DNA of 64,000 nucleotides from Micromonosporaceae bacterium KJ-029 (GTDB lineage Bacteria > Actinomycetota > Actinomycetes > Mycobacteriales > Micromonosporaceae): the NCBI GenBank assembly GCA_005402585.1, contig BIFP01000068.1, positions 186,001 to 250,000 of the forward strand, in the 5' to 3' direction. The number at the start of each line of letters is the position of its first letter. Position 1 is the stretch's first letter. Position numbers and translations under genes: made by a program. This document shows, one piece after another, positions 49,285-57,151 of the stretch. Under the pieces are notes generated by a model. It worked only from the letters and a program-made list of their open reading frames with translations, ran no database searches and was not told where the DNA came from.

Positions 49285-49482
49285 ATGTCAGACGCGTACG
49301 TCGTCGGCGACCCGGACGGACTGTCGCCGCTGCTCACCCGTTTGCGCGACGCGATCGCCCGCGAGCTGCACATGCAGCTCGCGATGCGCGCCGAGCGGAT
49401 CGAACTGGCCGACGTGCCGGAGGTCGCCTACCAGATCACCTTGCGCGTCAACGAAACCCTGAGCCGACGCCGCCCCGATTGA
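49285..49482 (+). CDS. Small hypothetical protein
   Basis: The 65-residue product (start MSDAYVVGDPDG) is mostly helical, with no recognised motif. GGAGG is only one base before the ATG, while CAGGCT lies six bases upstream and may be a leaderless -10. It follows the hydrolase by 100 bases. Confidence 0.5.
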   Translation: MSDAYVVGDPDGLSPLLTRLRDAIARELHMQLAMRAERIELADVPEVAYQITLRVNETLSRRRPD

Positions 49483-49492
49483 CCGGCACCCG

Positions 49493-49774
49493 GCTCAATT
49501 GCCGGAGTAAAGTCGGTCGGCGTCAACCAGGATCACGTCCGGCCTGCCGACGGAGAGCTGGCGCAGTTCGTCGGTGAACCTCTCCGCGCTGGCGAGCAGC
49601 AGTCGTGTCTGCTCCAGATTCAGACCAGGTCGCCCCATCAGCAACTCACGCGCCCGGACCAGCCGTTCAAGATCCGAACAGCCGAGCGTACGACCTCCCC
49701 CAGGGCCAGCATCGGCCGCGGACCGTCACCTGCCGGCAGTTCCCCGAGCGCCACCAGGTTTCGCAAGCCTCATG
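49493..49774 (-). pseudogene. Degraded ORF, possible fragment of an ATPase-type protein
   Basis: Minus-strand frames encode LRNLVALGELPAGDGPRP and then, after a shift, LERLVRARELLMGRPGLN and RPDVILVDADRLYSGN to a stop at 49493. The last phrase looks like the end of archaeal-type (DUF234) ATPases. An ATG at 49774 reaches a stop after 15 codons. It reads as a decayed gene; the family call is weak. Confidence 0.35.
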
Positions 49775-49781
49775 AAGATCT

Positions 49782-49823
49782 CGCAAGATGTAGAACTACA
49801 AGTGTAGTTCTACATCTTGCGAT
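49782..49823. promoter_or_regulatory. 19-bp-arm AT-rich palindrome with BlaI/CopY-like core
   Basis: Perfect arms 49782-49800 and 49805-49823 flank AAGT. The centre reads ACTACA-AG-TGTAGT, equal to the BlaI/MecI/CopY operator form ACTACA-N2-TGTAGT. It lies seven bases beyond the ccsA stop and eight before the ATG of the degraded frame. It may be that gene's old operator or a terminator. Confidence 0.5.
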
Positions 49824-49829
49824 CCGTCC

Positions 49830-50837
49830 TCACAGACCGCCGTACGAGTGCAGGCCCTCGAAGAAGATGTTCACACCGAACAGGTTCATCAGCACGGTCA
49901 GGAAGCCGAGGATGGCCAGCCAGGCGGCCACGTTCCGCTTCACGCTCGGTGTGGCCCGGGCGTGCAGGTAACCGGCGTACACGATCCAGGAGATGAACGC
50001 CCAGGTCTCCTTCGGGTCCCAGCCCCACGGCCGGCCCCAGGCCGCCTCGGCCCAGATCGCCCCGGCGATCACCGCGAAGGTGAAGATCGGAAACGCGAAG
50101 GCGTGCAGTACGAAGGTGAACCGCTCCAGGCCGGCCGCCGCCGGCAGCCGCTTCGCCAGGGTGTACGGGAAGCTGCGCTTGCCCTGCTCGTAGCCGGCCC
50201 GCATCAGGTACGCCACCGCCGGCACCGCGCCGAGCAGGAACAACCCGGAGGCGAAGACGATGGTCGACACGTGCACGATGAACCAGTACGAGTTGAGCGC
50301 CGGCACCAGCGGCACGATCGGCGTGTAGAGCACCAGCTCGGCGGTGGCCACGAGCAGCACCATGACCAGGGTCAGGAAGAGCCCGAGGCGGCGCAGCGAC
50401 GGCACCTTCACCAGCACCACCAGCCAGGCGGCGACGCCGATGAACGAGACCGTGAGCACGAACTCGTACATGTTGCCCCATGGCATCCGGTCGGCGGCGA
50501 GGCCACGCGTGACCAGCCCGACCAGGTGCAACGCGGCGCCCAGCGCGGTCGCGGCGACGGCGATCCGGCCAGCCATCTCGGCCCGCCGCGCGGTGCGCTC
50601 GGCCCGGGTCGCGGCGGTGGCCGCCCCCTCGGCCCCACCTTCGGGGCCGGCCCCGCCTGCGGAGTCCGCACCGCCCATCGTGCCGGCGCCGACCGCCGCG
50701 CCGACCAGTTCGCGGGCAGGTGCCGCGACGGTCTTGACGCGCGAGCTGCCGAGGGCGTACTCGACGGCGTGGCTGATCATCGCCAGCAGGTACACCAGGG
50801 TGGCGATCGACACCACCTGGTCGGAGAGTGCGGACAT
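49830..50837 (-). CDS. ccsA: Cytochrome c biogenesis protein CcsA
   Basis: This 335-residue heme-handling membrane protein has about eight helices. The tryptophan-rich WGWDPKETWAFISW motif and conserved His residues (LHLVGLV, IVHVSTIVFASG) fit the CcsA family. Residues 40-85 form a Gly/Ala loop. It works with ResB in system II maturation. The ATG overlaps the resB stop (TGATG). It is the last gene of hemL-pgm-resA-ccdA-resB-ccsA. Confidence 0.93.
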   Translation of the reverse strand: MSALSDQVVSIATLVYLLAMISHAVEYALGSSRVKTVAAPARELVGAAVGAGTMGGADSAGGAGPEGGAEGAATAATRAERTARRAEMAGRIAVAATALGAALHLVGLVTRGLAADRMPWGNMYEFVLTVSFIGVAAWLVVLVKVPSLRRLGLFLTLVMVLLVATAELVLYTPIVPLVPALNSYWFIVHVSTIVFASGLFLLGAVPAVAYLMRAGYEQGKRSFPYTLAKRLPAAAGLERFTFVLHAFAFPIFTFAVIAGAIWAEAAWGRPWGWDPKETWAFISWIVYAGYLHARATPSVKRNVAAWLAILGFLTVLMNLFGVNIFFEGLHSYGGL

Positions 50838-52507
50838 CACTCGGCTCCTCCTCGCGCCCCGGTGCCGGACTTGGCTCCGGAGCCGGCGCCGGCTTCACCG
50901 CCCCGCTCGTCGCCGCGGATCGCGGACACCAGCTGAGCGAACTCGGCGGCGAACCCGGGATGCTCGGTACGCGGCAGGCCAGCCACCTCGACCAAACTAC
51001 TACCGCCCGTCGGAGATCCACCGCCCGGGGGCCCGGAACCGTCGCCGGAGCCGGCCGGCAGCACGCGGACGAAGATCCGCCGACGCCGGAAGAACAGCGA
51101 GCCCATCAGCCCGAGCACCAACCCGACGGAGCTGACCAGCAGCAGCGTCGCGCCCGGGTCGTAGCGCACCGACAGGACGACGTACGGCTCGGTGCCCAGG
51201 AACTCGACCTTCGTGCCGTCGTCCAGGGTCCAGCTCTCCCCCATCCGCAGTTCCTTCGAACCGATCTCGGTGAGCCGGCCGTTGCGTACCTGGCGCTGGT
51301 CGAGCTGGTACACCGAGCCGGGGATACCGGCGTCCAGGCCCAGGTTGCCCCGGTATGCCACCAGGCCGAGCAGCGGATTCTCCTCGGTCGGGTGCTCCGA
51401 CCGGTTGAACGGGGGCTGCTGCGGCGCGGTCGGCAGATACAGGCCGTCGAAGGCCACCTGGAGGTCCGGGTTCCGCTCGCCGGTGTCCGGGTTGACGTTG
51501 GCGTCCGGGAAGGCGGCCAGCCCCTCGCTGGTCAGCCCGACGTCCTTGTTGGTGAGGAACGGCACCGCGCTGGTCTGGCTGTTGCCGTACCGGTCGGTGT
51601 AACGGATCACCGGGGCGTACCCGTGCCCGAGCAGGTAGACGTTCGCGCCGTCGAGGCGCAGTGGCGAGTTGACCGAGAACTCCTCCGCGCGCGGCGCGCC
51701 GCCGTCCTCGTCGACGGTCACCTTCGCGTTGTAGAAGGACGGCTGGCCGGTCGGCAGGAACCGGGCGTCGAACTCGTCCAGCTGCATGCAGAAGCGGGGC
51801 AGGTTGTCGCCGACGCGCGGACCGAGCTTCGCCTCGGCGTACTGCTGCCGGGTGTTGCAGAAGACGTGGTCCGCGCCGGCGACGAGCAGCCGGTTGCCGT
51901 GCCAGCCGTACCAGGAGCCGAGCGCGACGCCGACCAGCACCACCACCATCGAGGTGTGGAAGATCAGGTTGCCGGTCTCCTTGAGGTAGCCCTTCTCGGC
52001 GGAGACCTCGTCGCCACGGACCATCACCCGCCACCGCCGGCGCCGCAGTGTCTCGGCGATCGCCGCCACCCCGCCGGCCGGGGCCGGCACCACCGCGTGC
52101 TGCGGCAGCCGCTTCAGCCGCTTCGGTACGGCCGGTGGCTTGGCGCGCAGCGCCCGGATGTGGTCGCGCAGCCGGGGCGTGATGCACCCGATCAGCGAGG
52201 TGAACAGCAGTAGGTAGATCGCGGAGAACCAGACCGAACTGAACGCCTCGAAGGCGCCGATCCGGTCGAGCAGCGGCGCCAGGTCGGGATGGGCGGTGAA
52301 GAAGTCGCGGACGTCCTCCGGGTTCACACCGCGCTGCGGCAACACCGAGCCGGGGATCGCGGCGACCGCGAGCAGGAAGAGCAAGACCAGTGCGGTACGC
52401 ATGCTGGTCAGCTGCCGCCACGAGTTGCGCAGCAGGGCGAGCACCGGATTGGGGCGGCGCCGGGGTGCCTCGGCCGGCGCGGCCGGCCGGTCGTCCACGG
52501 CGGTCAT
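50837..52507 (-). CDS. resB: Cytochrome c biogenesis protein ResB
   Basis: This 556-residue ResB/CcsB-family protein has N-terminal helices (TALVLLFLLAVAAIPGSVLPQ, FSSVWFSAIYLLLFTSLIGC), a large extracytoplasmic domain and a last helix near residue 470. It forms the system II heme exporter/synthetase with CcsA. The C-terminal tail is Gly/Ser-rich. The ATG overlaps the ccdA stop as TGATG. Confidence 0.93.
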   Translation of the reverse strand: MTAVDDRPAAPAEAPRRRPNPVLALLRNSWRQLTSMRTALVLLFLLAVAAIPGSVLPQRGVNPEDVRDFFTAHPDLAPLLDRIGAFEAFSSVWFSAIYLLLFTSLIGCITPRLRDHIRALRAKPPAVPKRLKRLPQHAVVPAPAGGVAAIAETLRRRRWRVMVRGDEVSAEKGYLKETGNLIFHTSMVVVLVGVALGSWYGWHGNRLLVAGADHVFCNTRQQYAEAKLGPRVGDNLPRFCMQLDEFDARFLPTGQPSFYNAKVTVDEDGGAPRAEEFSVNSPLRLDGANVYLLGHGYAPVIRYTDRYGNSQTSAVPFLTNKDVGLTSEGLAAFPDANVNPDTGERNPDLQVAFDGLYLPTAPQQPPFNRSEHPTEENPLLGLVAYRGNLGLDAGIPGSVYQLDQRQVRNGRLTEIGSKELRMGESWTLDDGTKVEFLGTEPYVVLSVRYDPGATLLLVSSVGLVLGLMGSLFFRRRRIFVRVLPAGSGDGSGPPGGGSPTGGSSLVEVAGLPRTEHPGFAAEFAQLVSAIRGDERGGEAGAGSGAKSGTGARGGAE

Positions 52508-53415
52508 CAGATGCTCACCTGGAAATCGCCCACCCCGATAGTGGTCTGCAACCAGATCACGACATTGGTCCAGCCGCCGGTGACCAGCGCCAGGCCGATC
52601 AGGATCAGCAGAACACCGCCGATCCGGGTGACCCAGCGGCTGTTGCGTCGGATAGCGCGGAAGACCCCGAGCAGGCGGTTGAAGCCCAGCCCGAAGACGA
52701 CGAACGGGATGCCCAGCCCAAGGCAGTACGCCACGGCCAGCACCACCGCACGGTCCATCTGCCCACTGGTGACGGCCAGGCCGAGCACCGCGGTCAGGGT
52801 GGGCCCGACGCAGGGTACCCAGCTCAGCGCGAACACCGCGCCGAGCACCGGCGCGCCGAGCAGGCCGGCGGTGGGCAGCCGGTTGATCCGCAGCTCACGC
52901 TGGAACCCGGGAAGCGCCCCGAGATACCCCAGCCCGAGTACGACCACGAGCCCGCCGATGACGATCTCCAGCGTCCGCTCGTAGTCGAAGAAGACCCGGC
53001 CGATGCTGCTGAACAGGATCGCGGTGGCGGTGAAGACGACGGTGAAGCCGGCAACGAAGAGCAACGTGCCGGCGAGCACCCGGCCCTTGACCGCCGGGCT
53101 GACCCGGGTCTGCTCCCGCACCGAGGTACCAACGCCGGCGCTACCCGCCTCTACGCCAGCGCCACCCGCCTCGCCGGCAGCGGTGGAGGTGTTAACAGGG
53201 GCCCCCTCCTCTACCGGAGGCGTTAACAGGGGGCCCTTCCTTTCACTACGCCCTTCGAGGTCGGCGCCGGCCAGGCCGGTGACGTACGAGAGGTAGCCGG
53301 GCATCAGCGGGAGCACGCACGGCGACAGGAAGCTGACCAGACCGGCCAGGGCCGCCGCGCCCACCGCCAACAGCAGCGGACCCGACTGGGCGAGCTGACC
53401 GAACGTCTCGCCCAT
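52507..53415 (-). CDS. ccdA: Cytochrome c biogenesis thiol transporter CcdA
   Basis: This 302-residue membrane protein passes electrons to ResA. Active Cys residues are in FLSPCVLPLMPGY (residue 33) and SWVPCVGPTL. There are about six helices. The loop after helix 1 (about residues 50-107) is far longer than usual and includes 17 codons of the 51-bp repeat (53191-53241), read as KGPLLTPPVEEGAPVN. The insertion keeps the frame open, so the protein is probably functional. ATG at 53415 overlaps the resA stop (ATGA). Confidence 0.93.
   Translation of the reverse strand: MGETFGQLAQSGPLLLAVGAAALAGLVSFLSPCVLPLMPGYLSYVTGLAGADLEGRSERKGPLLTPPVEEGAPVNTSTAAGEAGGAGVEAGSAGVGTSVREQTRVSPAVKGRVLAGTLLFVAGFTVVFTATAILFSSIGRVFFDYERTLEIVIGGLVVVLGLGYLGALPGFQRELRINRLPTAGLLGAPVLGAVFALSWVPCVGPTLTAVLGLAVTSGQMDRAVVLAVAYCLGLGIPFVVFGLGFNRLLGVFRAIRRNSRWVTRIGGVLLILIGLALVTGGWTNVVIWLQTTIGVGDFQVSI
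53191..53241 (-). repeat. 51-bp GGGCCC/GTTAAC repeat, copy 3, inside ccdA
   Basis: The copy lies in the ccdA coding region with its orientation the same as the gene. Length is 51, a multiple of three, and no stop is introduced. It differs from copy 2 at three positions. Confidence 0.85.
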
Positions 53416-53993
53416 CAGCGTTGACCGGCCGGCGCGGGCGACTCCGCGGCGATCCGCTCGACGATGGGTTGCAGGCCGTCCTGCTTGACCGCCGCCCTGA
53501 TCACGGTGGCGATCCGCCCCTCCCGGTCGAGTACGACGGTGGCCGGGATGGTGTTCGGCGGGACGTCCATGGCGAGCGCGAGCCGGCTGCCCGGGTCGAA
53601 GATGCTCGGGTAGCTGATCCCGTACCCATCCTCGAAGGCGATCGCCTTGTCCCGGCTGTCCTGCACGTTGATGCCGAGGAAGGTCACGCCGGAGCCCTTG
53701 GTCGCCTGGTACGTGGCCTCCAGGTCGTCGGCCTCGGCCCGGCACGGCGCACACCAGGAACCCCAGAAGTTGACCACGATGACCTGGCCACGCTGGTCCG
53801 CCACGTCGTACCGTCCACCGGTGAGCAGCTCACCAGCGATCTCGGGAGCGGCGGAACGCTGGTCCGGGCGGCACTCCACGATGCCGTCGACGTTGTCGCA
53901 CTGCGGCTTCCCGCCGTCGCCGAAGCAGCCGGTCAGGGTCGCCAGCGCGGCCGTGGCGGCGAGCAGGCCGGCGGCCAACCTCCGGGCGGCCAC
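53415..53993 (-). CDS. resA: ResA/TlpA-family thiol-disulfide oxidoreductase lipoprotein
   Basis: This 192-residue lipoprotein has lipobox LTGC (Cys23). The thioredoxin fold has active site FWGSWCAPCRAE and the cis-proline region PPNTIPATVVLD. It reduces apocytochrome c heme-site cysteines. An extra pair (QCDNVDGIVEC) near residue 32-41 could form a structural disulfide. Its GTG directly follows the pgm stop. Confidence 0.92.
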   Translation of the reverse strand: MAARRLAAGLLAATAALATLTGCFGDGGKPQCDNVDGIVECRPDQRSAAPEIAGELLTGGRYDVADQRGQVIVVNFWGSWCAPCRAEADDLEATYQATKGSGVTFLGINVQDSRDKAIAFEDGYGISYPSIFDPGSRLALAMDVPPNTIPATVVLDREGRIATVIRAAVKQDGLQPIVERIAAESPAPAGQR

Positions 53994-54641
53994 TCAGGCC
54001 CCCTTGGCCGTCCGCGCGGTCGGCGAGATCGCCACCAGGTGCGCGGCCGGTTCGGAGTAGCCGATGCCGACGACCTTGGCACCGTCGAAGTGGAACGTGG
54101 TGAGCGAGGCCAACGAGCACTGCCGGCGGCGCGGGTCGTGCCAGAGCCGCTTGCGCTCGACGTGCCGGCGCAGCGTCCAGATCGGCAGCTGGTGCGAGAC
54201 CAGCACGGCCTCGCGTCCCTCCGCAGCGACCCGGGCGGCGTGCAACGCGGCGAACATCCGCTCGGCGATCGCCTGGTACGCCTCACCCCACGAGGGGGTG
54301 ACCGGGTCGCGCAGCACCCACCAGTTGCGCGGGTCGCGGAAGGAACCGTCGCCGGGCGAGACCCGCTTGCCCTCGAACCAGTTGGCGCTCTCGATCAGCC
54401 GCTCGTCCACCCCGATGGGCAACCCGAACTGGGCGGCGATCGGCTCGGCGGTCTGCTGGGCGCGTTCCAGCGGACTGGCCACCACGTGCACAACCTCGCG
54501 GTCGGCGAGCCCCTGCGCGGCGGCCTTGGCCATCTGGACACCCAGTTCGCTGAGGCGGAAACCGGGCAGCCGGCCGTAGAGAATGCCGTCCGGGTTGTAC
54601 ACCTCGCCGTGCCGAAGCACGTGGACCACCGTCTTGCTCAC
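53994..54641 (-). CDS. Histidine phosphatase (phosphoglycerate mutase-like)
   Basis: This 215-residue member has the phosphate-binding LRHGEVYNPDG at residues 9-19 and the second His in LVSHQLPIW. Homologues sit between hemL and the resA-type gene in mycobacteria. The role there is unknown. The GTG at 54641 overlaps the TGA of a cassette mini-ORF and has AAGGGGGC upstream. Confidence 0.9.
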   Translation of the reverse strand: MSKTVVHVLRHGEVYNPDGILYGRLPGFRLSELGVQMAKAAAQGLADREVVHVVASPLERAQQTAEPIAAQFGLPIGVDERLIESANWFEGKRVSPGDGSFRDPRNWWVLRDPVTPSWGEAYQAIAERMFAALHAARVAAEGREAVLVSHQLPIWTLRRHVERKRLWHDPRRRQCSLASLTTFHFDGAKVVGIGYSEPAAHLVAISPTARTAKGA

Positions 54642-54703
54642 CGCTGCGCCCCCTTCGTTCGCGACTGCGGGGCTCGCAAAACCGGCTCACTCCTCGCGCT
54701 CAC
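54638..54703 (-). repeat. Coupled mini-ORF cassette, family 1, copy 5 (hemL-pgm)
   Basis: A 21-codon frame (VSARSEPVLRAPQSRTKGAQ start) begins two bases after the hemL TAG and ends in a GTGA overlap with the phosphatase gene. AGCGGTGAGC flanks it. Confidence 0.85.
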
Positions 54704-54705
54704 CG

Positions 54706-56043
54706 CTACCCCCCAGTAACCGCCGCTGCCGCCGCATTGGCCGCCGCTGGCAGGGCGGCGGCGACATGTTCCAGGGCGGCGTCGTCGATCGCCGCCGACA
54801 CGAACCAGGACTCGAACGCGCTCGGCGGGAGGTACACCCCGGCGGCGAGCATCGCGTGGAAGAACGCCTTGAACGCGGGCACCTGCTGGGTGCGGGCGCT
54901 GTCGTAGTCGACCACGTCGGCGTCGGTGAAGAAGATCGAGAACATGCTGCCCGCGTACGACAGCCGGTGCGGGACACCGGCGGCGGCCAGCGCGTCGGAG
55001 GCGAGCTTGCCCACGACGGCGGCGGTGTCGTCCAGCCGGCGGTAGAGCGCGTCGTCGGCCAGCCGCAGGGTGGTCAGGCCGGCCGCGCAGGCGAGGGGGT
55101 TTCCGGAAAGGGTGCCGGCCTGGTAGACCGGGCCGGCGGGGGCCAGTCGCGACATGATCTCCGCGCGCCCGCCGAACGCCGCGGCGGGGAGCCCACCACC
55201 CATGACCTTGCCGTACGTCCACAGGTCCGCGTCGACCGGGTCGAGGCCGTGCCAGCCGGAGCGGGAGACTCGGAACCCGGTCATCACCTCGTCGACGACG
55301 AGCAGCGCGCCGTACGCGTGCGCGATCCGCGCCAGCTGGGCGTTGAAGCCGTCACGGGGGGCGACCACACCCATGTTGCCCGGGGCCGCCTCGGTGATCA
55401 CCGCGGCGATGTCCGGCCCCTCGGCGGCGAACGCCTCCTCGACGGCGGCCATGTCGTTGTACGGCAGCACGATGGTCTCGCTGGCTGCCGCGCCGGTCAC
55501 CCCGGGCGAGTCGGGCAGGCCGAGGGTGGCCACGCCGGAGCCCGCGGCGGCGAGCAGTGCGTCCACGTGCCCGTGGTAGCAGCCGGCGAACTTGATGATC
55601 TTCGAGCGCCCGGTGTGGCCACGGGCCAGCCGGATCGCCGACATGGTCGCCTCGGTGCCCGAGTTGACCAACCGGACCTGCTCGACCGGGGTGCGCGCGA
55701 CGATCTCGGCCGCCAGCTCGACCTCACCCGGCGTCGGCGTACCGAAGCTGGTGCCCTGCGCGGCGGCGGCCTGCACGGCCGCCACCACCTCCGGGTGGGC
55801 GTGGCCGAGAATCAGCGGGCCCCAGGAGCACACCAGGTCGACGTAGCGCCGCCCGTCGGCGTCGTAGAGCCACGGACCCTCGCCACGGACCATGAAACGT
55901 GGTGTGCCGCCAACCGCCCGGAAGGCACGCACGGGGGAGTTCACCCCGCCCGGCACGATGGCGCGGGCGCGGTCGAACAGGGCCTCTGAGGCCGGCGCGT
56001 CGACCGGGTAGCGGTCGGTTCCGGCGGAAAACACCTCAGTCAC
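54706..56043 (-). CDS. hemL: Glutamate-1-semialdehyde 2,1-aminomutase
   Basis: HemL (445 residues) makes 5-aminolevulinate in the C5 heme pathway. The PLP lysine is in TYGKVMGGGLPAAAFGG, and NSGTEATMSAIRLAR plus VVDEVMTGFR are aminotransferase motifs. The start is GTG at 56043, near a CACAAT -10-like box. It is the first gene of the cytochrome c maturation operon, tying heme supply to cytochrome assembly. The stop is TAG, two bases before a cassette GTG. Confidence 0.95.
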   Translation of the reverse strand: MTEVFSAGTDRYPVDAPASEALFDRARAIVPGGVNSPVRAFRAVGGTPRFMVRGEGPWLYDADGRRYVDLVCSWGPLILGHAHPEVVAAVQAAAAQGTSFGTPTPGEVELAAEIVARTPVEQVRLVNSGTEATMSAIRLARGHTGRSKIIKFAGCYHGHVDALLAAAGSGVATLGLPDSPGVTGAAASETIVLPYNDMAAVEEAFAAEGPDIAAVITEAAPGNMGVVAPRDGFNAQLARIAHAYGALLVVDEVMTGFRVSRSGWHGLDPVDADLWTYGKVMGGGLPAAAFGGRAEIMSRLAPAGPVYQAGTLSGNPLACAAGLTTLRLADDALYRRLDDTAAVVGKLASDALAAAGVPHRLSYAGSMFSIFFTDADVVDYDSARTQQVPAFKAFFHAMLAAGVYLPPSAFESWFVSAAIDDAALEHVAAALPAAANAAAAAVTGG

Positions 56044-56170
56044 GATGCCGCCATTGTGTCAGCGCCTGGCGGCGGATCGGCAGGCACCCCTGATCAGGGT
56101 TACTGGGCTCACCCACGGCACGCAGGGTGGAGGCGGCTCGCCTCGACAGGCCGGGTGCCGGAGATCGCGA

Positions 56171-56176
56171 TAGGCT
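56171..56176 (+). promoter_or_regulatory. -10 box of leaderless STAS promoter
   Basis: TAGGCT ends six bases before the GTG at 56183. No Shine-Dalgarno is seen. Confidence 0.5.
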
Positions 56177-56182
56177 GACCCA

Positions 56183-56518
56183 GTGGATCGTGCCGAACTG
56201 TCCATCACCGTACACCGGACGGGCGACGAAGCGACGCTGCGCCTCGCCGGTGAGATCGACATGCTCACGGCCGCCCAGCTGTCGACCGTCGTCAATGAAG
56301 TTCTCACCGAGCCGCCACCGCGGATCGTGCTTGACCTCGGCGGGGTCACCTTCTGCGACTCACAGGGATTGGGGACGCTGGTCGTCCTCAGCCGCAAGGC
56401 CAGCCACTCGCAGAGCCTGCTGATCCTGACCAACGTGGGCGAGTTCCTGCTTCGCGTCCTGGACATCACCGGCCTCCGCAGCGCCCTGATGATCCGCAAC
56501 GACGCCCGCACCACCTAG
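56183..56518 (+). CDS. STAS-domain anti-sigma factor antagonist
   Basis: This 111-residue single-domain protein has LRLAGEIDMLTAAQL and VTFCDSQGLGTL. The Ser in CDSQGLG matches the phosphorylated Ser of SpoIIAA/RsbV proteins. It should bind an anti-sigma kinase when dephosphorylated. The HATPase/SpoIIE phosphatase at 61658-63739 is a likely partner. The start is GTG with a leaderless-type promoter. Confidence 0.9.
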   Translation: MDRAELSITVHRTGDEATLRLAGEIDMLTAAQLSTVVNEVLTEPPPRIVLDLGGVTFCDSQGLGTLVVLSRKASHSQSLLILTNVGEFLLRVLDITGLRSALMIRNDARTT

Positions 56519-56593
56519 AGCTTGCGCAAATAGGGCGGTGGAGGCGAGGCGGGTCCTGGCCGAGGATGGCAAGGCGCGAGCTCTAACCCTCGA

Positions 56594-57151
56594 TCAGGGG
56601 GTGGTGCCCCAGCGGGCTTGTTCGAGGGCGGCTACGGCGCGGGTTACGGCGTCCGGGTCGTCGGTGGCCCGGAGCAGGGTGGTCGCCTCGTCGACCGCGT
56701 CGGTCAGCAACCGCCACTGGGCGTCACGCTCGCGCACCATCTCGGACTGCGCGGCCAACTGGCGGGTCTTGGTCCACAACTCGACGAAGACGGACACCTT
56801 GGCCCGCAGCACCCAGGGGTCGAACGGCTTGGTGAGGTAGTCCACCGCGCCGACCGCGTAGCCCCGCAGGGCCAGCTGGGCGTCCCGATCGGCGGCGGTC
56901 AGGAAGATGATCGGGACATGCCGGGTACGCTCCCGGCGCTTGATGTGGCTGGCCGTCTCGAAGCCGTCCATGTCCGGCATCTGGGCGTCCAGCAGGATCA
57001 CCGCGAAGTCGTCCACCAGCAGCTGCTTCAACGCAGCCTCTCCGCTCTCCACCGCGACCGACTGCACCGGCAGCCCCTGGAGGATCGCCTCCAGGGCCAT
57101 CAGGTTCTCCCGGCGGTCATCGACCAGCAGCGCCTTCGCCACCTGCGTCAC
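56594..57151 (-). CDS. Response regulator with C-terminal helical tail
   Basis: This 185-residue protein has a receiver domain at residues 6-122 with phospho-acceptor Asp in VILLDAQMPDMDG, plus DD near the start (LLVDDRREN) and Lys in YLTKPFD. The tail is helical, with no DNA-binding domain. The GTG overlaps the hybrid kinase stop as GTGA, so they are translated together. It may pass the kinase signal to another protein. Confidence 0.9.
   Translation of the reverse strand: MTQVAKALLVDDRRENLMALEAILQGLPVQSVAVESGEAALKQLLVDDFAVILLDAQMPDMDGFETASHIKRRERTRHVPIIFLTAADRDAQLALRGYAVGAVDYLTKPFDPWVLRAKVSVFVELWTKTRQLAAQSEMVRERDAQWRLLTDAVDEATTLLRATDDPDAVTRAVAALEQARWGTTP

Larger units (their letters stand above)
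49483..49829. other. 347-base region with degraded frame and AT-rich palindrome
   Basis: No intact gene is seen. The 3' portion of the region, read on the minus strand, holds a protein-like frame listed separately. A 42-base palindrome sits beside the ccsA stop. Confidence 0.5.

Noticed and set aside
56519..56593. Hairpin with AGAGCT arms between the STAS gene and the response regulator
   Set aside because: The arms are short and interrupted, with a loop near 47 bases. Support is too weak to call a terminator.
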